From: Clostridia bacterium
Lineage (GTDB): Bacteria > Bacillota_A > Clostridia > Oscillospirales > Acutalibacteraceae
Length of the DNA: 18,787 nt
Reading direction: 5' to 3'
Assembly: GCA_024699005.1 (NCBI GenBank)
Contig: JAILQN010000109.1
Coordinates: forward strand, 1 to 18,787
Shown in pieces: positions 7,859-15,777 of the stretch. A program made the position numbers and the translations under genes. The notes under the pieces were generated by a model that worked only from the letters and a program-made list of their open reading frames with translations, was not told the origin of the DNA and did no database searches. Position 1 is the first letter of the stretch, and each line of letters opens with the position of its first letter.

Positions 7859-7887
7859 TTGCGTTTCGCTTGCATATTGCTTATAAT
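7859..7887 (+). promoter_or_regulatory. Sigma-A promoter of the toxin-antitoxin operon
   Basis: -35 TTGCGT (7859-7864), a 17-bp spacer and -10 TATAAT (7882-7887). The -10 box lies only 18 bp before the antitoxin ATG, so the leader is very short, with GAGGTGA (7894-7900) as ribosome binding site. The promoter diverges from the GH39 promoter. Confidence 0.7.
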
Positions 7888-7905
7888 TGTGATGAGGTGA
7901 TTCAA

Positions 7906-8211
7906 ATGGCAAGAACGTCAAACGTATTTGCACGGGTGGAGCCCGAAATCAAAGAACAGGCGGAAGCCGTATTAAATCAGCTGGGGATTCCCATGTCAAA
8001 CGCAGTGGGGATGTTCCTCCGTCAGGTCGTGCTGCAGCGAGGCATCCCGTTTGATATGAAACTGCCCGCGAGGCGCCCGCTGGTTTTGGGGAAGATGACT
8101 CCTGAAGAACTGGATGCGGCGCTTGAGGAAGCACAGACAGATATTGACAACGGAAACGTGTTTACGCCGGAAGAAGTTATGGCTGAAATGGAGAGGTTAT
8201 ATGGTAAATGA
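7906..8211 (+). CDS. RelB/DinJ-family antitoxin
   Basis: A 101-residue antitoxin. The N-terminal half, with ARVEPEIKEQAEAVLNQLGI and SNAVGMFLRQVVLQRGIPF, is the ribbon-helix-helix DNA-binding pattern of the RelB/DinJ family. The acidic C-terminal half (EELDAALEEAQTDIDNG) would wrap and neutralise the toxin. Such antitoxins normally repress their own promoter. ATG 7906 is chosen because GAGGTGA lies 5 bp upstream and MARTSNV is a typical family N-terminus. The frame extends further upstream into the promoter, but that extension is not credible. The stop overlaps the toxin start (ATGA), the standard layout for translational coupling of a type II pair. Confidence 0.93.
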   Translation: MARTSNVFARVEPEIKEQAEAVLNQLGIPMSNAVGMFLRQVVLQRGIPFDMKLPARRPLVLGKMTPEELDAALEEAQTDIDNGNVFTPEEVMAEMERLYGK

Positions 8212-8525
8212 GATGGACGGTTTTTTATTCTGCAAAAGCAAAACAGGACTTGCAAAGTATATATGAATACATCGCATTTGATTTGTGGTCTCCTGATACG
8301 GCTGAGGCTCAAATCAAACGGATAGATGAGATGATTCAATCTCTCGATGCATTTCCGTTTCGTCATCCGGTGAATGACACTGAGCCTTTGAAGTCGAAGG
8401 GTTTCAGATCAGTTGCCGTTGGCAATTATGTTATTATCTATTTGCCACAGGAAAAAGACTGTACCGTAACGATTTATCGTATCATATACGGCGGACGTGA
8501 CCTGACGAACCAGGGAATCGAATAG
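8208..8525 (+). CDS. RelE/ParE-family toxin
   Basis: A 105-residue toxin partner. The N-terminus (YSAKAKQDLQSIYEYIAFDL) matches the ParE/RelE helical hairpin, and the C-terminal strands with RSVAVGNYVIIYLP and YRIIYGGRD match the family core. RelE members cleave ribosome-bound mRNA and ParE members poison gyrase. The sequence (YEYIA, PFRHP, GGRD) leans toward the ParE-like branch, but I cannot settle which. It overlaps the antitoxin by 4 nt. Its stop codon is TAG. The next gene starts only 9 bp downstream, so read-through from the antitoxin promoter into the beta-helix gene is likely. Confidence 0.92.
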   Translation: MRWTVFYSAKAKQDLQSIYEYIAFDLWSPDTAEAQIKRIDEMIQSLDAFPFRHPVNDTEPLKSKGFRSVAVGNYVIIYLPQEKDCTVTIYRIIYGGRDLTNQGIE

Positions 8526-8534
8526 CAGCTAAAT

Positions 8535-11165
8535 ATGAAAATGAAAAATAAAAACCGCATATGGCTTTTCGCGTTCCTCCTGCTTGCCGCCGGAGCCGCG
8601 ACGGCGTATTTTTACACCGTCTGTTATCTTAAATGGATAATCCCGCTCTATGCCGTTTCGATGGTTCTGATCTTCCTGGAGGGCGCGGCGGCGTTCGCGC
8701 TGCCGGCAGCCGCGAAGGAGAAACCGAAAAAGAAAATACTGCTCTCGGCGCTGCTCGGCGGAGGTATCGCCGTGGGCGTGGTATTCGCGGTCTCGTTTGT
8801 GATCAACGTGCTGATCTTTCACGAGGGCGGCGCCAAGTACGCGGCGATCGGTACGGCGGTCGTCTTTTACGGCTGCAGTCTGTTATGGACGGCGCGGATG
8901 AAAGAGGAAACGAACGAAAAATGGATATGGAAACCGCTGGTGGCGGTAATATTATGCGTCTGCATACTGTGCGCCGGTCTGCTGCCGGACGCCGGGAAAT
9001 GGCTGTACGACAGCGGGTTCTTTACTCGCGCCGATCCCACGGGATTCGGAACGTATACGGAAAAAACCGCCGGGCTCGTTCAGGATGCCGATCTTTACGT
9101 GGCGCCGGACGGCAGCGACGGTAACGACGGCAGCTTCGATCATCCTTTGGCAACAATAGAAAAAGCCCGCGAACGGGTGCGGAATGTGGATAAGTCCGGC
9201 AGGACCGGGATCACCGTCGCCCTGAAAGCGGGCGAGTATTCCGTAAAACACATTGAATTCTCCGCAGAGGACAGCGGCTCGGAAAGCTGCCCCGTCACAT
9301 ACTGCGCTTACGGCGACGGCGAGGTGATCCTGAACGGCGGCAGGACGCTGGATCCCGCCCTGTTCTCCGCGGTGACGGACGAAGCGGTCCTTGCGCGGCT
9401 GTCTGCCGAAGCAAAACAGAACGTCGTCTGCGCCGATCTTACGAAGCTCGGCCTGACTGAAGCGGACTGGGGCAGGCTCTATTCCGTCGGCGGCTATTCC
9501 ACCGCGTCCCATTACGACGGCGACACCGTAGGCCCCGTGCCCTGCGTGCTGTATTTCAACGGCGAGCCGCAGATCGTCGCCCGCTATCCCGACAGCGGGA
9601 CCCTGAAGGTGCAGACCGTTATCAGAGAGGGCGAGGGCAAAGAGAGTTCCACAAGCAACCACTCGCAGCGCCCGGACTGGAATGAGTTGCGCAACCCCGA
9701 GACCACGATCTTTACGGCGGACAAAAAGACCGCCGCCCGCATAGCCTCCTACGCTTCCCTTGACGGCGTCTGGCTGTGGACGGCTCTCATGTATAACTGG
9801 GCGGACGGAACGTCGCCGCTTAAAAGCTTCGATCCCTCCACCCGGGCGGTTGAACCCGCTTATGTAAGCATCTACGGCGCGGTGCCCGGCGCGGATTACT
9901 ATATCTTCAACGTGCCGGAGGAGCTGGACAGCCCAGGCGAATGGTATCTGGACAGGGAGTCCGGCGTCGTCTATCTGTATCCCTCGGGGGATATGCAAAG
10001 CGCGCAGATCATGATCTCGCTTTCCGCCGAAGATCTTGTGACCGTTTCCGGCGCGGAGCATCTTCGTTTCTCCGGGCTGTCTGTGCGCGGCACGCGCGGA
10101 GGCGGTTTTGCGGTCGAAGGAAACGATATCCTGATCACGGATTGCGTGATTTCGGACGTCTCCGGTGTCGGCGTTCGCATGAACGGGACCGGCAACACGC
10201 TCACGGACAGCGAGCTTGCTCATATAGGCGCCGCCGGTGTTGATATCGCGGGCGGCGACCGGGAGACCCTGACACCCGGCGGCAGCCGAGTGGAAAACTG
10301 CCTGATACATGACTTTTCCGAGGTGGCGCTGACAGCGGGCCCGGGAGTGAATATGAACGGGGTCGGCAATGTCTGCTCGCATAACGAGTTTTACAGCGCT
10401 CCGCAGCAGGCGATCTTCTACGGCGGCAACGATATGCTGATAGAGTACAACCTGATGTACGACGTGGCTCTGCTTTCGGACGACTGCAGCGCGATCTACA
10501 GCGGCAGGCGCTGGGATTGCGGCGGCAGCGTGCTGCGTTATAACGCGATGTTCGATCTCGGAGACGGCGATCACGAACCCAACGGCATCTACTGGGACGA
10601 CGGCATGAGCGGCCAGACCGCCTACGGCAACCTGATAGTCAATTGCAGGCAGAACGGCTTCCTTATCGGCGGCGGCAGGGACAATACCGTTTACAACAAC
10701 GTGCTGATCAACTGCAGAACGCCGATATGTTACGACGACCGCGCCCGCGACGGCGCTCTTAATGAGGAATCCTGGTTCAAGCACAGCATGGAAGGCGCGG
10801 ATATGCAGCAGAATCTGGAGGCGATGCCCTGGAGAAGCGAAGTCTGGCAGACGGCTTATCCCTACACGGCGGACTGGAAGCTTGACTATTCCGATACGGA
10901 AGATCCGGATTTTATTCCCAACCCCGCAAACAGCCGGATATACGGCAACCTTATCGTGCAGTACGCGGGCGATATCGGCAGGTTCGACGAGAGCGTTTCC
11001 CGCTTCAGCGAAATCTCCGGCAACGCGGTTTATAAGATGACCGCTCTGAAAAAACTCTTTGCCGATCCGAAACACGGCGATTATACGCTGCGCGACGACG
11101 CGCCGGTATTTGAAGAGATACCGGAGTTTGAGCGGTTACCTCTTTCGGAGATCGGAAGATACTGA
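8535..11165 (+). CDS. Membrane-anchored right-handed beta-helix protein (GH141-like)
   Basis: An 876-residue protein. About 150 N-terminal residues hold five predicted membrane helices (roughly 10-30, 34-58, 67-94, 101-119 and 132-150). The rest is a secreted-type right-handed parallel beta-helix. It begins with DLYVAPDGSDGNDGSFDHPLA, a typical opening of such enzymes, has a middle insert (VLYFNGEPQIVARYPDSG, EWYLDRESGVVYLYPSG), and then runs of beta-helix coils (ISDVSGVGVRMNGTGNTL and later). This layout resembles GH141 and related beta-helix glycosidases, but catalytic residues cannot be assigned from sequence alone. The five-helix anchor is unusual for this fold. The ribosome binding site is weak; ATG 8541 is an alternative start. 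The gene sits directly after the toxin gene and ends before the hairpin element at 11227. Confidence 0.8.
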   Translation: MKMKNKNRIWLFAFLLLAAGAATAYFYTVCYLKWIIPLYAVSMVLIFLEGAAAFALPAAAKEKPKKKILLSALLGGGIAVGVVFAVSFVINVLIFHEGGAKYAAIGTAVVFYGCSLLWTARMKEETNEKWIWKPLVAVILCVCILCAGLLPDAGKWLYDSGFFTRADPTGFGTYTEKTAGLVQDADLYVAPDGSDGNDGSFDHPLATIEKARERVRNVDKSGRTGITVALKAGEYSVKHIEFSAEDSGSESCPVTYCAYGDGEVILNGGRTLDPALFSAVTDEAVLARLSAEAKQNVVCADLTKLGLTEADWGRLYSVGGYSTASHYDGDTVGPVPCVLYFNGEPQIVARYPDSGTLKVQTVIREGEGKESSTSNHSQRPDWNELRNPETTIFTADKKTAARIASYASLDGVWLWTALMYNWADGTSPLKSFDPSTRAVEPAYVSIYGAVPGADYYIFNVPEELDSPGEWYLDRESGVVYLYPSGDMQSAQIMISLSAEDLVTVSGAEHLRFSGLSVRGTRGGGFAVEGNDILITDCVISDVSGVGVRMNGTGNTLTDSELAHIGAAGVDIAGGDRETLTPGGSRVENCLIHDFSEVALTAGPGVNMNGVGNVCSHNEFYSAPQQAIFYGGNDMLIEYNLMYDVALLSDDCSAIYSGRRWDCGGSVLRYNAMFDLGDGDHEPNGIYWDDGMSGQTAYGNLIVNCRQNGFLIGGGRDNTVYNNVLINCRTPICYDDRARDGALNEESWFKHSMEGADMQQNLEAMPWRSEVWQTAYPYTADWKLDYSDTEDPDFIPNPANSRIYGNLIVQYAGDIGRFDESVSRFSEISGNAVYKMTALKKLFADPKHGDYTLRDDAPVFEEIPEFERLPLSEIGRY

Positions 11166-11173
11166 TCATTTTC

Positions 11174-11201
11174 AGCGGATGGCGGATAGTGGATAGCTGA
11201 A
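11174..11201 (+). repeat. RGYGGAT heptamer array after the beta-helix gene
   Basis: Four 7-nt units, AGCGGAT, GGCGGAT, AGTGGAT and AGCTGAA, start 9 bp after the TGA stop of the beta-helix gene. Confidence 0.6.
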
Positions 11202-11226
11202 GTTGTTTTGTTTGATATATAATACT

Positions 11227-11285
11227 ATGCCGCTTACGCGACCGGCAGAAGTAAGCTTACTTCTGCACAGCCGCGTAAGCGGCAT
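11227..11285. terminator. Large two-tier hairpin between convergent genes
   Basis: The outer arms ATGCCGCTTACGCG (11227-11240) and CGCGTAAGCGGCAT (11272-11285) are perfectly complementary over 14 bp. Inside lies a 22-bp perfect palindrome (11245-11266, half-site GCAGAAGTAAG). The tiers are separated by unpaired ACCG and ACAGC. It sits between the + gene ending at 11165 and the - gene ending at 11327, so it probably terminates both. It lacks a strong T-run, and its regularity also resembles a REP-like element. Confidence 0.65.
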
Positions 11286-11301
11286 ATTATAATCTGCAAC
11301 C

Positions 11302-11329
11302 TTATCAGCTGTCGGCTGTCTGCTGACTA
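11302..11329 (-). repeat. Heptamer array containing the LRR gene stop codon
   Basis: Read on the minus strand, the units are TAGTCAG, CAGACAG, CCGACAG and CTGATAA. The first carries the TAG stop codon of the LRR gene (11327-11329), the same TAGTCAG as at the M23 gene stop. Confidence 0.65.
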
Positions 11330-12247
11330 AAACAGATACTTTAGCCATTCAAGCTGCATACGCAGCGAGATGAAAACGTTCACTTTGAAATAGGTGATGA
11401 TATCGTGGAAAAGGTCCGTATTCTTGCTGACGACCTCCGCCTTTTCCGCCGCGTTGTTGCCCTCGGCGTAAGAGAGGATTGCGTTGAACTCCTCTTTCGT
11501 GCCGTAAAACGCGATCTGTTTTATCGGGCTTTCCCGCTCTTCGCCCGAATCGAGGTCCAGGGCGCTGAAAGCGTAATCTTCTATCACCAGATAGTTGAAA
11601 TTGCCGGAACGGGAATAGGGTATCTCCACCCGCTCCAGATAACGGGTGTTGCAGAATGCGTAGGGATATATCCGGAGCATGCACCAGTCGTCGATCTTAT
11701 ACGTCTTATCCGGTTTCGCCGCGGGGTAGTGCACCAGATCGTAGCAATGGCGGGTATACAGTACGCCGTCCTTCGCCTCAAATCCGGCGTTGCCGCTCTC
11801 CACCTCAAAGCGCTCCAGATTAGTAAGGTATGAAAACGCTTTCGGGAACACGTCGTTTGAGTAGACTTTGATATAGTCTTCTCCCCAGAATTCTATATCG
11901 TCTTCGGTAAGTTCTCCGATGGAAAAACCGCGCAGCTCGCTGGATTTTGTGATATAAACGGTCCTGACGCCGTCCGCGATGGATTTTATCCAGTCATAGA
12001 ACGCATACTCGTCGTTGACCGGCACTCCGTTGCCGCGGTCGTCGATCGTCAGTTTGCCGGAAGCCGGATCGAAGGTATAGACGGAGTCGGTATCGGTCCA
12101 TTCTCCGCTGTCGGCAACGTAAACGCCTTTGTTGATATAGACGTTTGGGTCGGAACTTTCACCCGCCGCGAGCGCGGGCAGCGCCGGCGCGAACAGCAGG
12201 CAGACGGAAAGCAGGACGGACAGAAACTTTTTCATTTTGCGGTTCAT
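11327..12247 (-). CDS. Secreted BspA-type leucine-rich-repeat protein
   Basis: A 306-residue exported protein. The signal peptide covers residues 1 to about 27 (MKKFLSVLLSVCLLFAPALPALA). The middle holds irregular BspA-type (LRR_5) leucine-rich repeats, for example AFSYLTNLERFEVESGNAGF, DGVLYTRHCYDLVHYPAAK, YAFCNTRYLERVEIP and KQIAFYGTKEEFNAIL. Proteins of this type are usually surface or secreted binding proteins in gut bacteria. The C-terminus DIITYFKV...LEWLKYLF is Phe/Ile/Leu-rich and resembles the amphipathic tail of the neighbouring hydrolases. AAAGGAC precedes the start. The gene lies only 30 bp downstream of the hydrolase pseudogene and is probably in the same transcript. Its last residues and stop are at the edge of a heptamer array. 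The ligand is unknown. Confidence 0.82.
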   Translation of the reverse strand: MNRKMKKFLSVLLSVCLLFAPALPALAAGESSDPNVYINKGVYVADSGEWTDTDSVYTFDPASGKLTIDDRGNGVPVNDEYAFYDWIKSIADGVRTVYITKSSELRGFSIGELTEDDIEFWGEDYIKVYSNDVFPKAFSYLTNLERFEVESGNAGFEAKDGVLYTRHCYDLVHYPAAKPDKTYKIDDWCMLRIYPYAFCNTRYLERVEIPYSRSGNFNYLVIEDYAFSALDLDSGEERESPIKQIAFYGTKEEFNAILSYAEGNNAAEKAEVVSKNTDLFHDIITYFKVNVFISLRMQLEWLKYLF

Positions 12248-12273
12248 ATCGATTGTCCTTTATCTGTGATCAA

Positions 12274-12294
12274 AAACCTAAAAACTGAAAACTG
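12274..12294. repeat. AAAACTG heptamer array at the 3' end of the hydrolase pseudogene
   Basis: Three 7-nt units on the plus strand (AAACCTA, AAAACTG, AAAACTG). On the minus strand they encode the terminal residues VFSF and the TAG stop (12278-12280) of the hydrolase copy, where the intact paralogue instead ends ALNFQR. Confidence 0.6.
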
Positions 12295-13928
12295 CTTTTA
12301 TCTTTTCAAACAGTTCGCGGAAGAATTTTATGATCTTCTGCAGGATATTCAGCGGAGCGGAGAAGTCCGGAGTGATGTCGTTGTCCGCAGTCAGAGGAAT
12401 AAGGGTAGGCTGGTCAGGATCGTAGAGAAGATGCTGCGGATGTTCCGGGCTGTCAAACACGGTGTCGAATTTATGTCTGCAGAATTCCTGATAATGCAGC
12501 TCCATCTGCGCCGGTAATCCGTGGTTGATGTTTTTGAAAAACCAGGTGTTGTCGGGCAGCAGGCAGGTGGACGCGTCGATCTGTCTGTCCGGTGAGATAT
12601 ACGCCCCGAAGCCCGCCGCTTCGCGCCCGGCGATGTACTCGTCCGACAGGGTGGTGTCGATATTTGACACCGTCGCGCCGAAGCTTCTGTATTTGACTCC
12701 GGTCAGCTTGTCGCCCACCTCGGCGGCGTCCTCGGACAGCGGATACTGCGGGTAGCCGTATTCCACGTCCACCTCGATCCTTACGCCCGCCTCGCGCATC
12801 TCGCGCAGCATCAGCTCCAGGTTGTTCTGAACGTTCTCATGGAACCAGCGCGCTTCTTCGATGATCCCGGCGTACTCGGCTTTGAGCTCGTCGGTCGGGA
12901 ACAGATATTCCATGGCCTTGTCGAATTTTTCGTAAACGAACGACCAAGTTGCCGCCCATCCTGGCGTAATAAGCGCGCAGGATCGGGGCGATAAGCTTGT
13001 CTTTGAGCTGCCTGTAGGCGCGGTTGACGACCGCCGCCGTGATCTTCAGGCCGTAAGCCTTCTGAAGAGCGTCAACGATCCTCTGAAGGGCAACGATCAT
13101 ATCGTCGTCGGCTATGCCGGAAAAGCTTCCGGATTTGAAGAAACGGTATGCGCAGTCGCCGTCGACTTTGACTGTGCCGGCAAATATATCCTGAATGTAA
13201 TTGATGCCGCAGAATCCCGGATCGCTGAATATTACGGAGTCGATACCCTCATAATTGTTCTGTCGGGCGTACTCCCACAAATAAGCGAGAGTCGCGCTGC
13301 CGCCTTCGCAGCGGCCGATAAGCTCGATGGAATCGTGACCGGTTTTCTGTCTGATTGTCTCGATGTAATCGTTGATATCCGCCGCGGTGGCGCGCAGCAT
13401 CGGGCGGCCGTCCAGGTGATACTCGTTTGCGCTGCTGATGGAGTAATTATGAGAAGCTCTGACCGTGCTCTGATCCCAAGACCACGTGATGGACGTGCCC
13501 TCGGGCATAGTGCCGTCCGGATTCGGCGCGAAACCGTCGAAAGCGGGCAGTATGATGTCAAGGACTTTTTCGCAGTACGGGTCCCAATAGCCCGTCGTCA
13601 GGCCCAGAAAGGCGTCCGGCAGCGCGGTGTCTATGATCTGGGCTATATAATCCCCGTCTTCAAACAGCACGGTCTGCGTGCCGTCCGGATTCGTTTTGAC
13701 TACGTCCCGGTCCACGCCGTGGATATATACGAACGGTTCGTTGCCGCAGTCGCAGCTGCCGTCCGCGCCGGCGAAGATCGCCCAGACGGGCAGCAGGGCA
13801 AGCGCCAGCAGAAGCGCGACTGCCGCTCTTGAGCGGCGATGATCGCCTTTATATCGTAAATGCTTATTCTATCTGTCCCCTGTGCTGTTATTTTGATAAA
13901 GCGTGAAGTCTTTTTCGTTGTGTTTCAT
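12278..13928 (-). pseudogene. Decayed tandem copy of the secreted Cys-nucleophile hydrolase
   Basis: Close paralogue of the gene at 13968-15590 along nearly its whole length. The start ATG at 13926-13928 has a good GGAGGG ribosome binding site, but an in-frame TAG (13869-13871) follows 19 codons later, before the signal-peptide core (RRSRAAVALLLALALLPVW). A second lesion is an extra T on the minus strand at about 12945: GGNLVV is read where restoring the frame gives GGNWSFVYEKFDKAMEYLF, as in the paralogue. The part before the shift keeps GRCEGG (nucleophile elbow with Cys). The part after it keeps IDASTC and NINH and the amphipathic tail ILQKIIKFFRELFEKIKA. Two independent lesions point to a pseudogene, although assembly errors remain possible. 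TAG read-through is unlikely because other genes here end with TAG. Confidence 0.75.
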
Positions 13929-13967
13929 ATTGCCCTCCGATTCATATTGTCATCCGATAAAAAGTCA

Positions 13968-15590
13968 TTATCGTTGAAAGTTTAAAGCTGCTTTGATCTT
14001 TTCAAACAGTTCGCGGAAGAATTTTATGATCTTCTGCAGGATATTCAGCGGAGCGGAAAAGTCCGGAGTGATGTCGTTGTCCGCGGTGAGCGGGATCAGC
14101 GTCGGCTGGTCCGGATCATAGATCAGAAACTGCGGATGATCCGGGCTTGAAAAAACGTCGTCAAATTCATGTCTGCAGAAGTCCACGTAATGCTGTCTCA
14201 GCTGCGGAGTCCATATGTGATTTATATTTTTGAAAAACCACGTGTTTTCCGGGAAAAGGCAGGTGGATGCGTCGATCTGCCTGTCGGGGGAGATATAGGC
14301 TCCGAAGCCGGCAGCTTCGCGCTCCGCAATATACTTGTCGGAAAGGGTTCCGTCGATATCTGACACCGTCGCGCCGAGACTCTTGTATTTTACGCCGGTA
14401 AGCATGTCGCCGATCTCAGCCGAGTCCTCTGACAGCGGATACTGGGGGAAGCCGTACTCGGCGTCTATTTCGACTCTTACGCCGGCTTCCTGCATCTCGC
14501 GGATGATCAGCGCGGCGTTGTTCTGCACGTTTTCGTGGAACCAGCGTACTTCCTCGATGATCGGAGCGAATTCGGCTTTGAGTTCCTCCGTCGGGAAAAG
14601 ATATTCCATAGCCAGATCGAATTTTCCGTAAACAAACGACCAGTTCCCGCCCTGCCGCGCGTAATATGCGCGCAGGATCGGGGCGAAAAGCTTGTCCTTG
14701 AGCTGGCTGTAGGCGCGGTTCACGACTGCCGCAGTGATCTTTAAGCCGTAGGTCTTCTGAAGCGCGTCAATGATCTGTCGGACCGCCCGGAGCATATCGT
14801 CTTCAAAATAACCGGAGAGATCGCTTGATTTTAAATATCGGTATGCACTGTCGCCGTCTACCTTGACCGTGCCGGAAAACAGGTCCTGAACGTAATTGAC
14901 GCCGAAGAAGCCGGGATCGCCCAATATCACGGAGTCGATGCCGGCGTAATTGTTCGGTCGGGCGTATTGCCATAAATAAGCAAGAGTGGCAGAGCAGCCC
15001 TCGCACCGGGTGATGATCTCGACCGTATCGTGACCGGTTTTCCGTTTTACGGTCTCGATGTAATTATTGATATCCGCCGCGTCGGAGCGCATGCTCCGTC
15101 TTGCTTCCAGGATATAATTGTTCGCGACGTCCATGCCGTAAGAGTGGTCGCTGATGATCGTGTCTTCGTTCCATGACCAGCCGATATCCGTGCCTTCCGG
15201 AAGTACGCCGTCTGTGGACGGCGCGAAACCGTCAAATGCGGGCAGGATGATATCAAGCACTTTCTCGCAGTACGGGTCCCAATAGCCTGTAGTAAGACCT
15301 AAAAACGCGTCGGGAAGAGCCGTTTCGATGATCCGGCTGACGTAATCCCCGTCCGCGAACAGTTCGGTCCTTGTGCCGTCCGGATTCGTTCTGACCGGCG
15401 GCAGAGTTGTGCCGTGGAGGATGATAAACGGATCATAACCGCAGTCGCAGCTGCCGTCCGCGCCGGCGAAGATCGCCCAGACGGGCAGCAGGGCAAGCGC
15501 CAGCAAAAGCGCGACAGCCGCTCTTGCGCGGCGATGATTGACGCAGCTGATTTTCTGACAAAATGCGGTGTTATTTTTGATGTGTTTCAT
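13968..15590 (-). CDS. Secreted alpha/beta-hydrolase-like protein with Cys nucleophile
   Basis: A 540-residue exported protein from ATG 15590, which has AGGAGG just upstream; the frame opens further upstream but without a better start. A long signal peptide (core about residues 22-43, AVALLLALALLPVWAIFAGA) leads to GSCDCGYDPFIILHG, a typical first strand and oxyanion-loop region. EIITRCEGCSATLAYL (Cys196) aligns with the GxSxGG elbow of lipases, but the nucleophile is Cys, as in PHA synthase or dienelactone hydrolase (GxCxGG). Asp440 (IDASTC) and His458 (NINH) are candidates for the rest of the triad. The protein ends in an amphipathic tail (residues 516-540). The substrate is unknown; an acyl ester or thioester is plausible. 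It is the first gene of an operon with the pseudogene copy and the LRR gene. Confidence 0.72.
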   Translation of the reverse strand: MKHIKNNTAFCQKISCVNHRRARAAVALLLALALLPVWAIFAGADGSCDCGYDPFIILHGTTLPPVRTNPDGTRTELFADGDYVSRIIETALPDAFLGLTTGYWDPYCEKVLDIILPAFDGFAPSTDGVLPEGTDIGWSWNEDTIISDHSYGMDVANNYILEARRSMRSDAADINNYIETVKRKTGHDTVEIITRCEGCSATLAYLWQYARPNNYAGIDSVILGDPGFFGVNYVQDLFSGTVKVDGDSAYRYLKSSDLSGYFEDDMLRAVRQIIDALQKTYGLKITAAVVNRAYSQLKDKLFAPILRAYYARQGGNWSFVYGKFDLAMEYLFPTEELKAEFAPIIEEVRWFHENVQNNAALIIREMQEAGVRVEIDAEYGFPQYPLSEDSAEIGDMLTGVKYKSLGATVSDIDGTLSDKYIAEREAAGFGAYISPDRQIDASTCLFPENTWFFKNINHIWTPQLRQHYVDFCRHEFDDVFSSPDHPQFLIYDPDQPTLIPLTADNDITPDFSAPLNILQKIIKFFRELFEKIKAALNFQR

Positions 15591-15621
15591 ATGAACCTCC
15601 TGCGAGTATAGATCATTCATT

Positions 15622-15650
15622 ATATTACACAAAAACTGTAGACAAGTCAA
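15622..15650 (-). promoter_or_regulatory. Sigma-A promoter of the secreted hydrolase operon
   Basis: On the minus strand, -35 TTGACT (15645-15650), a 17-bp spacer and -10 TAATAT (15622-15627). It lies about 30 bp upstream of ATG 15590. Confidence 0.65.
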
Positions 15651-15682
15651 TGATTTCTGTTGATTATTATTTTAACAAGTTG

Positions 15683-15711
15683 TTGACGAACGGGGTTGAA
15701 AAGGGTAGAAT
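15683..15711 (+). promoter_or_regulatory. Sigma-A promoter of the esterase gene
   Basis: -35 TTGACG (15683-15688), a 17-bp spacer and -10 TAGAAT (15706-15711). The next base begins a heptamer array, so the mRNA 5' end should consist of repeat units. Confidence 0.7.
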
Positions 15712-15760
15712 AGTTCCAAGTTCCAAGTTCCAAGTTCCAAGTTCCAAGTTTTGAGATCCA
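15712..15760 (+). repeat. AGTTCCA heptamer array at the esterase transcript start
   Basis: Five exact AGTTCCA units followed by AGTTTTG and AGATCCA, in unbroken 7-nt register. It is the same family as the array at 6284-6367. It directly follows the -10 box and ends before the GGGAGGT ribosome binding site. Confidence 0.88.
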
Positions 15761-15777
15761 AAGATGGGAGGTCTTTT

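Noticed and set aside
8952..11075. Long minus-strand ORF of 707 codons
   Set aside because: It lies wholly antisense to the beta-helix gene, has no recognisable domain and no ribosome binding site, and is the usual shadow of G+C-rich coding sequence.
13869..13871. TAG read as an amino acid in the hydrolase copy
   Set aside because: TAG ends the toxin, M23 and LRR genes in this window, and the copy also carries a frameshift, so a pseudogene is simpler.
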